From positions 1-14,214 of the forward strand of contig CAJTQP010000060.1 of the NCBI GenBank assembly GCA_910578575.1: a stretch of 14,214 bases of DNA. Reading direction: 5' to 3'. The notes beneath the pieces were generated by a model. It was not told the DNA's origin. It ran no database searches and saw nothing but the letters and a program-made list of their open reading frames with translations. This document shows, one piece after another, positions 1 to 5,835 of this stretch. The stretch's first letter is position 1, and each line of letters starts with the position of its first letter. This DNA is from an uncultured Oscillospiraceae bacterium. Its GTDB lineage: Bacteria > Bacillota > Clostridia > Oscillospirales > Oscillospiraceae. The translations under genes were made by a program, and so were the position numbers.

Positions 1-152
1 AGCCAATCTAGCTTCAAAGAAATTTAACGTTGCCCCACAAAGCTATTTAAGCTTCATGGACAACTTAATGTCCGTTTTGGTGCTTCGTGTTTCTTGTCTT
101 ACGTTGTTTAATTTACAAGGTGCACGCCTGCAAACTCAGTCGCCCGCGTCAG
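1..152 (-). other. Probable rRNA operon leader (transcribed leftward off the window)
   Basis: This stretch lies just downstream, on the minus strand, of two stable-RNA promoters and has no credible reading frame. Read on the minus strand it holds a CACCTTGTAAATTAAAC-type stretch, a short hairpin (GGACA/TGTCC, about 58-73) and a TTCTTTGAAG segment near the edge that resembles the boxA antitermination element of Firmicutes rRNA leaders. These traits fit the leader of a 16S gene, or the spacer before a 23S gene, whose mature part starts beyond position 1. No rRNA sequence itself is visible, so the identity is inferred from promoter type and leader style. Confidence 0.55.
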
Positions 153-159
153 CTCAGCT

Positions 160-188
160 ATTATATCATAGCTTTCAGAGTTTGTCAA
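160..188 (-). promoter_or_regulatory. rRNA-type promoter, proximal (P1-like)
   Basis: On the minus strand a perfect TTGACA (183-188) and a perfect TATAAT (160-165) are separated by exactly 17 bases. The upstream sequence (about 189-225) is A-rich like an UP element. The expected start is near 153. It fires leftward, toward the presumed rRNA genes beyond the left edge. Confidence 0.85.
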
Positions 189-264
189 GAACTTTTTTCT
201 TCTTTTTTCAAGTTCTTTTTCTCGCTCTCCCGCTTTCCGGGCCACCGTTCGTGACAGCTTTGAT

Positions 265-293
265 AGAATACCACTCTATACCTCGTTTGTCAA
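265..293 (-). promoter_or_regulatory. rRNA-type promoter, distal (P2-like)
   Basis: On the minus strand TTGACA (288-293), 17 bases, then TATTCT (265-270). It lies 105 bp upstream of the proximal promoter and shares its TTGACAAAC start. The sequence at about 294-335 is A/T-rich like an UP element. Tandem promoters of this kind are typical of rRNA operons. Confidence 0.75.
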
Positions 294-337
294 GCACTTT
301 TTTGAAAAAATTCGTATTTTGTCTAAAAAAGTGGAGA

Positions 338-745
338 TCAGCTCTTTTTCTCAAAACTTGCCCCGCATTGCCGGCAGTTGATGCGCAATCTCCCCTTCCC
401 TCTGGGCACCCGGAGCTTCACGCCACAGGAAGGGCATTTGAATATCTTATACTGGCGCCTCTGCTCCTGCCGTACCTGCCAGCTCTCCCGTGCAATGCGG
501 ATCCGTCCGAAACCAGATAGGAAGCGTTGGTTTTCCGCATAGCGCCGTTCCAGGTTTCGGGACATGGCACGGACCACACACAGCGCCGCCATCAGCAGGC
601 AACCATAATGTAATAAGGTAGCCAGCAGCAAAGAGGAAATCATCAGGGACGCCAAATGGCAGAGGACCGCCCCCACCAGCAAGGCTTTGTTCAACTGGTC
701 CATTCCGCTTCTTCCAAGAAAGATCTGCTCCAGCACGGTACGCAT
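338..745 (-). CDS. Small membrane protein with C-terminal zinc ribbon, function unknown
   Basis: Encodes 135 residues. The start at 743-745 is chosen because GGAGGAGAGGGACC precedes it; a longer frame opening at 805 has no such site. Residues about 21-60 are strongly hydrophobic and can form two membrane segments or a hairpin. An arginine-rich linker (about 63-100) follows, then a ribbon with paired cysteines C104/C107 and C124/C127 (CPSCG and CRQCG) in a basic setting. This fits a membrane-anchored zinc-ribbon protein with its metal site near the C-terminus, probably cytoplasmic. I do not recognise a characterised family, and the substrate or partner is unknown. It has its own promoter and lies between the rRNA promoters and a response regulator gene. 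Confidence 0.75.
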   Translation of the reverse strand: MRTVLEQIFLGRSGMDQLNKALLVGAVLCHLASLMISSLLLATLLHYGCLLMAALCVVRAMSRNLERRYAENQRFLSGFGRIRIARESWQVRQEQRRQYKIFKCPSCGVKLRVPRGKGRLRINCRQCGASFEKKS

Positions 746-801
746 GGTCCCTCTCCTCCCTGTACTACAACATCTGGTTGGGCGACAGCCCATTCCTTTA
801 T

Positions 802-829
802 ACAATATAGTATTTCAAGCGGTTGTCAA
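802..829 (-). promoter_or_regulatory. Candidate promoter of the zinc-ribbon gene
   Basis: On the minus strand TTGACA (824-829), 16 bases, then TATTCT-like TATTGT (802-807). It lies about 57 bases upstream of the start at 745, so the gene probably does not depend on read-through from the response regulator. The -10 box is imperfect. Confidence 0.55.
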
Positions 830-877
830 TGCCTTTTGCCCATCGTTTACAAAAAGATTACAAAATTCTTCAAAAAT

Positions 878-1555
878 TTAACCACTGACCTTATAGCCCA
901 GGCCCCGGATGGTCCCGATCAGCTCCCCTGCCCGGCCCAGCTTCTGCCGGAGGGTTCGGATATGAACATCTACCGTCCGGGTCTCCCGACCCATGGCATC
1001 TCCCCACACGTGGTCCAGGATCTGATCCCTGGTCAGGACGATGCCCTTGTTCTCCAACAGCAGGCAGAGCAGCTCAAACTCCTTCAGGGTCAGGGAGACA
1101 TCCGCCCCGTCCACCTGTACCACATGGCGGGAGGGGGATACATATAGCCCACCTAGGCGGTATTCTGCCGGAGCAGCCGTTCTCCCGTAGGTCTCCGCCC
1201 GCCGGAGCAGGGCCCGGATGCGGGAGAGCAGCTCCATCATGCGAAAGGGCTTTTGCACATAATCATCCGCTCCGGCGTCCAAAGCAATCACTGCGTCGTA
1301 CTCCGTGCTCTTGGCTGTGAGCATCATCACCGGCACCGCCTGGGTGGCCGGGTCCCCCCGGAGCTTGCGCAAAATCGACAGGCCATCCTCCTCCGGGAGC
1401 ATAATGTCCAACAGCACAAGAACAGGCCGCTGCCGCTCCATCGCCGCCCAGAAGGTGGACGGTCGGCCAAAGCCCTCCGCCTCATAGCCCGCCTTGGTCA
1501 GGGTATAGATCACCAATTCCCGGATGCTGTCGTCGTCCTCTACAAAATAGATCAT
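878..1555 (-). CDS. OmpR/PhoB-family response regulator
   Basis: Encodes 225 residues, the normal length for the family. The N-terminal receiver domain (about 1-115) has the acidic pocket E6-D7-D8, phosphoacceptor D50 in VLLDIMLP, switch residue T80 and conserved K102 in the KPF motif. The C-terminal part (about 128-225) is a winged-helix DNA-binding domain with LTLKEFELL, the RETRTVDVHIRTLRQKLG recognition region and the terminal IRGLGYK hairpin. It is a cytoplasmic transcription factor activated by phosphorylation. No histidine kinase is encoded on either side within the window, so partner and regulon are unknown. Resemblance to PhoB is family-level only. The Shine-Dalgarno site is weak (GGGGTGAATGGACC before ATG), and no clear promoter is visible between the gene and the tRNA terminator. 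Confidence 0.95.
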   Translation of the reverse strand: MIYFVEDDDSIRELVIYTLTKAGYEAEGFGRPSTFWAAMERQRPVLVLLDIMLPEEDGLSILRKLRGDPATQAVPVMMLTAKSTEYDAVIALDAGADDYVQKPFRMMELLSRIRALLRRAETYGRTAAPAEYRLGGLYVSPSRHVVQVDGADVSLTLKEFELLCLLLENKGIVLTRDQILDHVWGDAMGRETRTVDVHIRTLRQKLGRAGELIGTIRGLGYKVSG

Positions 1556-1594
1556 GGTCCATTCACCCCATGGAAAAAGTCTTTACGATGCAAT

Positions 1595-1622
1595 AAAAGC
1601 CTTGTCTTTCGACAAGGCTTTT
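1595..1622 (-). terminator. Rho-independent terminator of the tRNA array
   Basis: A 12-bp perfect inverted repeat (AAAAGCCTTGTC / GACAAGGCTTTT, loop 1607-1610) starts six bases after the 3' end of the tRNA-Cys gene. Read on the minus strand, the second arm ends in TTTTATT. It ends the tRNA transcript about 40 bases before the response regulator start. Confidence 0.9.
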
Positions 1623-1627
1623 AAGTG

Positions 1628-1701
<74 letters not shown>

Positions 1702-1705
1702 GAAC

Positions 1706-1781
1706 TGGAGCGAGTGACGAGGCTCGAACTCGCTACCTCCACCTTGGCAAGGTGGCGCTCTACCAGATGAGCTACACTCGC
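1706..1781 (-). tRNA. tRNA-Gly (GCC)
   Basis: On the minus strand a 76-nt cloverleaf with acceptor GCGAGTG/CACTCGC, encoded TCCA 3' end and anticodon GCC at 1746-1748 (loop TTGCCAA). The T arm carries GTTCGAG. It is separated from tRNA-Cys by four bases. Confidence 0.97.
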
Positions 1782-1784
1782 AGT

Positions 1785-1860
<76 letters not shown>

Positions 1861-1865
1861 ATGGC

Positions 1866-1883
1866 GGGTACATAACTGTACCC
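1866..1883 (-). repeat. Short stem-loop between tRNA-Asp and tRNA-Phe
   Basis: A perfect 7-bp inverted repeat (GGGTACA / TGTACCC, 4-base loop) sits in the 25-base gap between two tRNA genes, the widest gap of the array. No U-run follows it, so it is not a normal terminator. It may be a spacer or processing structure in the precursor. Confidence 0.6.
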
Positions 1884-1885
1884 TT

Positions 1886-1962
<77 letters not shown>

Positions 1963-1969
1963 AAATTCT

Positions 1970-2045
1970 TGGTGGGAACAACAGGGCTCGAACCTGTGAC
2001 CCCATGCTTGTAAGGCATGTGCTCTCCCAGCTGAGCTATGCTCCC
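1970..2045 (-). tRNA. tRNA-Val (TAC)
   Basis: On the minus strand a 76-nt cloverleaf with acceptor GGGAGCA/TGTTCCC (one G-U pair), encoded ACCA end and anticodon TAC at 2010-2012 (loop CTTACAA). The T arm carries GTTCGAG. It is the first gene of the array, about 50 bases after the predicted transcription start. Confidence 0.97.
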
Positions 2046-2094
2046 GACGAAGGAAGGTTCCGAAGGAGTTCGTCACCCCCAAGCGGCGAAGCTT

Positions 2095-2123
2095 ATTATA
2101 GCGAAAGCGGCAATGTTTGTCAA
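2095..2123 (-). promoter_or_regulatory. Promoter of the tRNA array
   Basis: On the minus strand a perfect TTGACA (2118-2123), 17 bases, then a perfect TATAAT (2095-2100). An A/T-rich stretch at about 2127-2158 resembles an UP element. The -35 begins TTGACAAAC like both rRNA-type promoters at the left edge. Confidence 0.92.
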
Positions 2124-2184
2124 TAGGTTTTTTCAGAAAATTTCATTTTTTCTTGTCGAGGGCGAAATGGGGGAACCGGGGGCC

Positions 2185-3063
2185 TCAGAGAGAGGCCGCC
2201 AAGTCCTCCAGTTCTTCCCGTTCAAACACATGCACGGCGTCGCAAAATTGGCAGGTCATCTCCGCCCTGCCCTGCTCGGCAATGAGGTCCAGCAGCTCCT
2301 GTTTCCCCAGGCTCACCAGGGCGGTGCGCATCCGCTCCCGGCTGCAATAGCAGCGGTACTCCACAGGGATGGTCTCCAGCTTTTCCAACTGGAAGTCTCC
2401 CAGCACCAGGCCCAGCAGCTCCTCTGCCGACATCCCCTGGTTCAGCTTCTCCGTCACCTGGCCCACACGGGCAATCCCCGCTTCGATCTTGTCGATCACG
2501 CTGTCGTCCGCCCCTGGCAGCAGTTGGATGAGATAGCCTCCGGCGGCAGCCACCGACAGGTCCCGGTCCACCAATACCCCCAGGGCACAGGCTGTGGGAA
2601 TCTGTTCGCTCTCCACGAAATAGGCAGTGATATCCTCCGCGATCTCCCCGGAGGCCAGAGGGATGGTCCCCACATAAGGCTCCTTCATCCCCAGATCCTT
2701 GATGACGGTGAGGGCCCCGGCGGTACCCACTGCGGTGCCCACATCCAGCTTGGCCGGCCCCTTCAGGGGCAGCTCGATCTGGCCGTTCTGCACATAGCCC
2801 CGGACATTCCCGCCGCTATCTGACACCGCCAGGATGGCTCCCAGAGGCCCACCGCCGTTGATGCGCAGGGTCACCGACCCCTTCTCCTCTTTTAACTGCT
2901 GTCCCATGATCGAGGCCGCCATCAGAGACCTGCCCAGGGCGGCTGTGGCCACCGGCAGGGTGTGGTGGATCTCTCGCGCCCGCTGTACCATGGCCCGTCC
3001 CTGAATGGCCGTGGCCTTGATGGGGGCGTCCTTGGCAATCATTCTCACAATGTAATCCTTCAT
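2185..3063 (-). CDS. hslO: Hsp33 redox-regulated chaperone
   Basis: Encodes 292 residues, the usual Hsp33 length. The C-terminal redox switch is complete: CxC at C238/C240 (CYCSRERM) and CxxC at C271/C274 (CQFC). In the family these bind zinc when reduced; oxidation releases zinc and turns on holdase activity. The N-terminal half has typical Hsp33 sequence (LMAASIMGQQLKEEKGSVTL, GGPLGAILAVSD). The start at 3061-3063 overlaps the methyltransferase stop as ATGA and is preferred over an in-frame ATG at 3093 because family members begin MKDYIVR-like. GAGGAG lies about 12 bases upstream, so translation is probably coupled. A short hairpin (2181-2197) spans the stop codon but lacks a U-run, so the terminator is uncertain. 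Confidence 0.96.
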   Translation of the reverse strand: MKDYIVRMIAKDAPIKATAIQGRAMVQRAREIHHTLPVATAALGRSLMAASIMGQQLKEEKGSVTLRINGGGPLGAILAVSDSGGNVRGYVQNGQIELPLKGPAKLDVGTAVGTAGALTVIKDLGMKEPYVGTIPLASGEIAEDITAYFVESEQIPTACALGVLVDRDLSVAAAGGYLIQLLPGADDSVIDKIEAGIARVGQVTEKLNQGMSAEELLGLVLGDFQLEKLETIPVEYRCYCSRERMRTALVSLGKQELLDLIAEQGRAEMTCQFCDAVHVFEREELEDLAASL

Positions 3064-3848
3064 CCGTTTTTCTCGCTCCTCTGTTCTTTGCATCCCTCCG
3101 GCTTTCGGGCGGTGAAGAAAATTCGTTCCTCCCCCTCCTCCGGCGGGCTTAATTTGCCTTCTCCATACTGTTGTATCTCCACAAAACCCGCCTGGCGCAG
3201 GCTGGCCTCCAGCTCCTCCGGGGTGTAGGCGTACTCCTCATGGACCTCCTCCCCCCGGCGCCAGAGAGCACCCTCCCGCTGAAAGACATCCATGGCGTAG
3301 GTGCAGATTCGGCTGCCAGGGTCATAGTCCGTCCGCCAGACGCAATAGGCGTCCTCTGTCTCGTCCAAAAACATCTCCCCGTCCAAGCTCTGCAAATGGG
3401 CCGGGGTGTGGACGTCGAAGAGAAAGCTTCCCCCCGGCTCCAGAAACAGCCAGACACGATGAAAGGCCTCTTGCAGATTTTCCGGCACCGTCACATGGTT
3501 CACGCTGTCCAAAAGGCACACGCAGGCGTCTACGGTCCCGTAAAGGTCCAGCTCCTCCATGGCCTGGCAGAGGAAGATGGGCTTCTCTCCTGCAACCTCC
3601 GCCCCCTTTTCCGCCGCCATCGCCAGCATCTCCGGGGAGAAATCCACCCCGATGAGCTCATAGCCCCGCTGGGCCAGCAGACAGGTCATGGTGCCTGTGC
3701 CGCAGGCCAGGTCCAGCACCGTCCGCACCGGGCGGCCACTGCGGGCAAATAGCGCCTCCAAAAAATCGGCCCAGGCACGGTAGTCCACATCCTGGGTCAT
3801 CTCATCATAGCAGCCCGCCAGGGCGCGGTATTCCATCTCACGACTCAT
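3060..3848 (-). CDS. Class I SAM-dependent methyltransferase, substrate unknown
   Basis: Encodes 262 residues. Motif I LDLACGTGT (45-53) and the following acidic residue D69 in GVDFSPEML form the SAM-binding core of a Rossmann-fold methyltransferase (Methyltransf_25/11 type). The N-terminus, with YDEMTQDVDYRAWADFL, is shared by many small-molecule methyltransferases of Firmicutes, and the substrate cannot be read from sequence. The gene starts 11 bases inside the end of yerC and its stop overlaps the hslO start, so the three are one translationally coupled operon. A second possible start at 3836 has no better ribosome site; the first is kept because AGAAGGA precedes it closely. It is probably cytoplasmic, with no signal peptide or membrane segment. 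Confidence 0.9.
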   Translation of the reverse strand: MSREMEYRALAGCYDEMTQDVDYRAWADFLEALFARSGRPVRTVLDLACGTGTMTCLLAQRGYELIGVDFSPEMLAMAAEKGAEVAGEKPIFLCQAMEELDLYGTVDACVCLLDSVNHVTVPENLQEAFHRVWLFLEPGGSFLFDVHTPAHLQSLDGEMFLDETEDAYCVWRTDYDPGSRICTYAMDVFQREGALWRRGEEVHEEYAYTPEELEASLRQAGFVEIQQYGEGKLSPPEEGEERIFFTARKPEGCKEQRSEKNG

Positions 3849-4152
3849 GGTCCTTCTGCGCCTTCCATACGTCCTCTACCCTGGGCAGGATGGTCTGATA
3901 GCCCTCATCCCCATACTGTAAGCAGCGGTTGACCCGGCTGATGGTGGCGCTGCTGGCCCCGGTGCGCTTGAGGATGTCTTGATAGATCATCCCCTCCCGC
4001 AGGTACATGGCCACCTCGATGCGCTGTTCCATGGCCTTCAGCTCGCTGACAGTACACAGATCCTGCAAGAAGCGGCGGCATTCCTCCACCGTCTCCAAAC
4101 GCAATAGGCTCTCATACAGCAGGCCGCTGCCTTCCCTGGGTGTTTTCTTCAT
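3838..4152 (-). CDS. yerC: YerC/YecD-family TrpR-like DNA-binding protein
   Basis: Encodes 104 residues, the usual length of the YerC/YecD (TrpR-related) family. The Trp-repressor-like fold is visible as helices with LCTVSELKAMEQRIEVAMYL, then a helix-turn-helix at about residues 54-78 (GMIYQDILKRTGASSATISR) and the tail LQYGDEGYQ. TrpR relatives bind operator DNA as dimers. The target of this family is not well established, and no tryptophan genes are nearby. The start at 4150-4152 has a strong AAAGGAGGGG site; an upstream in-frame ATG (4281) would cross the promoter and is rejected. It is first in the operon with the methyltransferase and hslO, and divergent from purA. Confidence 0.92.
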   Translation of the reverse strand: MKKTPREGSGLLYESLLRLETVEECRRFLQDLCTVSELKAMEQRIEVAMYLREGMIYQDILKRTGASSATISRVNRCLQYGDEGYQTILPRVEDVWKAQKDHES

Positions 4153-4187
4153 GAAAGGCCCCTCCTTTGCCCAGAAGTATTCCCTAT

Positions 4188-4216
4188 ATTTTATCAAGTT
4201 AAATCGTGAATGTAAA
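4188..4216 (-). promoter_or_regulatory. Promoter of the yerC-methyltransferase-hslO operon
   Basis: On the minus strand TTTACA (4211-4216), 17 bases, then TAAAAT (4188-4193), each 5 of 6 to consensus. It lies about 36 bases upstream of the yerC start. It is back to back with the purA promoter, about 60 bp apart. Confidence 0.7.
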
Positions 4217-4276
4217 GAGAGAAAGCGGTAAATGGAAAAATTCCCGAAGAAAAATGAAATTTTCTTCTCCCGCTCT

Positions 4277-4305
4277 TGCAAAATTTAGCATGCGGGACTA
4301 TAATA
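4277..4305 (+). promoter_or_regulatory. Promoter of purA
   Basis: TTGCAA (4277-4282), 17 bases, then a perfect TATAAT (4300-4305), giving a start near 4312 and a leader of only about 23 bases. An inverted repeat CCCGC (4270-4274) / GCGGG (4293-4297) brackets the -35 box. There is no room for a purine riboswitch. Confidence 0.85.
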
Positions 4306-4334
4306 AGTTGTATTTTTTATTGGGAGGAATCACT

Positions 4335-5618
4335 ATGGTAAAAGCAATCGTCGGCGCCAACTGGGGCGACGAGGGCAAGGGAAAGATCACGGATCTATTG
4401 GCGGAGAACTCGGAAATCGTGATTCGATTTCAGGGCGGAGCCAACGCCGGCCACACCATTATCAACGAATACGGCCGCTTCGCGCTTCACATGCTGCCCT
4501 CTGGTATCTTTTACTCCCACATCACCAACATCATCGGAAACGGCGTGGCTCTGGACATCCAAAAGCTCACTGCCGAGCTGCGTTCCCTGCTGGAGGCCGG
4601 TGTCCCCACCCCACAGCTCATGGTCTCAGAGCGGGCCCAACTGCTCATGCCCTACCACGTCCTCCAGGACAGCTATGAGGAGGAACGCTTAGGGGGCAAG
4701 GCCTTCGGCTCCACGAAAAGCGGCATCGCCCCCTTCTACTCTGACAAGTACGCTAAGGTGGGCATCCAGGTCTGCGACCTCTTTGACGACGCCCGCCTGC
4801 GGGAGCGGCTGGACCGGGCCATCGAGGTCAAAAACATCCTCTTCCAGGACCTGTACCACAAGCCCCCGGTGGATGCCGGCACCCTCTACCAAGAGCTACT
4901 GGAGTTGCGGGAAATCATCCGCCCCTATGTGGGTGATTCCGTCACCTATGTCCACCAGGCCCTGAAAGAGGGAAAAACCATCCTGCTAGAGGGCCAGTTG
5001 GGGGCCATGAAGGACCCGGAGCTGGGCATCGTCCCCATGACCACCTCCTCCCACACCCTGGCTGGCTTTGGTTGTGTCGGCGCCGCCATCCCCCCCACCG
5101 CCATCCAGGACGTGATCTGCGTCACCAAGGCCTATTCCTCCTGCGTGGGGGCCCAGACGGAGCCCTTTGTCAGTGAACTGCTGGGAGAGCCCGGCGACGA
5201 ACTGCGCCGCCGGGGCGGCGACAAGGGCGAATTTGGCGCCACAACAGGCCGCCCCCGCCGGGTGGGCTGGTTCGACACCGTGGCCACCCGCTACGGCTGC
5301 ATGATCCAAGGTGCCACCCAGGTGGCCCTCACCTGCCTGGACGTGCTGGGCTATCTGGACGAGATCCCCGTGTGTACTGCATACGAGGTGGACGGGCAGC
5401 GCACCAAGGACTTCCCCGTCCCCGCCCTGCTGGGCCGGGCCAAGCCGGTGTTCACCACCCTACCAGGCTGGAAGTGCGACATCCGGGGCATCACGGACTA
5501 CGCCGCCCTCCCCGCCAACGCCAAAGCTTATGTGGACTTTTTGGAGCAGGAGATCGGTGTACCCATCACCCTGGTCTCCACCGGCCCCAAACGCCATGAG
5601 ATCGCCCAACGGAAATAA
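4335..5618 (+). CDS. purA: Adenylosuccinate synthetase
   Basis: Encodes 427 residues, full length for the family. It catalyses GTP-dependent condensation of IMP with aspartate to adenylosuccinate, the first committed step to AMP. The P-loop-like GDEGKGK motif is at residues 11-17 with catalytic D12, and catalytic H40 lies in GGANAGHT. The IMP/GTP-binding GATTGRPRRVGWFD signature is present in the C-terminal third. The start at 4335 follows GGGAGGAATCACT; a frame open further upstream overlaps the promoter and is rejected. No terminator hairpin follows the stop, and the next promoter begins 22 bases later, so purA transcripts may run into the downstream riboswitch terminator. Confidence 0.97.
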   Translation: MVKAIVGANWGDEGKGKITDLLAENSEIVIRFQGGANAGHTIINEYGRFALHMLPSGIFYSHITNIIGNGVALDIQKLTAELRSLLEAGVPTPQLMVSERAQLLMPYHVLQDSYEEERLGGKAFGSTKSGIAPFYSDKYAKVGIQVCDLFDDARLRERLDRAIEVKNILFQDLYHKPPVDAGTLYQELLELREIIRPYVGDSVTYVHQALKEGKTILLEGQLGAMKDPELGIVPMTTSSHTLAGFGCVGAAIPPTAIQDVICVTKAYSSCVGAQTEPFVSELLGEPGDELRRRGGDKGEFGATTGRPRRVGWFDTVATRYGCMIQGATQVALTCLDVLGYLDEIPVCTAYEVDGQRTKDFPVPALLGRAKPVFTTLPGWKCDIRGITDYAALPANAKAYVDFLEQEIGVPITLVSTGPKRHEIAQRK

Positions 5619-5639
5619 CGGGGAATTCTTTCAAACCTC

Positions 5640-5668
5640 TTGACAACCCGCCTCCTTCTGCATATAAT
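5640..5668 (+). promoter_or_regulatory. Promoter of the riboswitch-CDF unit
   Basis: A perfect TTGACA (5640-5645), 17 bases, then a perfect TATAAT (5663-5668). The predicted start is near 5675, giving a structured leader of about 160 bases before the exporter gene. Confidence 0.9.
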
Positions 5669-5708
5669 GAACTGACTTCACCCGTACCCCCGCAAGGGCA
5701 GGTACCCG

Positions 5709-5791
5709 CTGAGCAGGCTGCGGCCCACAAGCCGCGAAGCCGGGCCGGAATACCGGCAGCAGAACGTATCAACTACGCATCTGTGGGACAG
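5709..5791 (+). ncRNA. NiCo (czcD-type) riboswitch aptamer
   Basis: The leader matches the Ni2+/Co2+-sensing czcD RNA as I remember the class: CTGAGCAGGC, then GAAGCCGGGC, and closing CATCTGTGGGACAG. A four-way junction can be drawn: P1 CTG/CAG (5709-5711/5789-5791), P2 GCGGC/GCCGC (5720-5724/5731-5735), P3 GCCGG/CCGGC with AATA loop (5744-5748/5753-5757), and P4 CAGA-CGTA/TACG-TCTG (5760-5783). P1 extends poorly (an interrupted GGT/ACC is possible), so its outer end is uncertain. A further hairpin (GTACC/GGTAC, 5684-5705) precedes the aptamer. In the class, metal binding stabilises the junction and lets transcription proceed into metal-efflux genes. Confidence 0.88.
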
Positions 5792-5817
5792 AACCATGTT
5801 TCACAGATGCTTTTTTT
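5777..5817 (+). terminator. Intrinsic terminator of the NiCo riboswitch (expression platform)
   Basis: GCATCTGTG (5777-5785) pairs perfectly with CACAGATGC (5802-5810), followed by seven T (5811-5817). Its left arm uses the 3' strand of aptamer helix P4 and the GTGGG junction, so aptamer and terminator are mutually exclusive. This predicts OFF without metal and ON with Ni2+ or Co2+. Confidence 0.92.
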
Positions 5818-5835
5818 ATCCGCAGGAGGTCTCTT

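Noticed and set aside
56..520. 154-codon plus-strand frame over the rRNA promoter region
   Set aside because: It runs through two promoters and the end of the zinc-ribbon gene, with a Phe/Leu/Pro-rich composition and no ribosome site.
2181..2197. Hairpin at the end of hslO as a terminator
   Set aside because: The 6-bp stem overlaps the stop codon and has no U-run after it on the minus strand; it is not enough to call a terminator.
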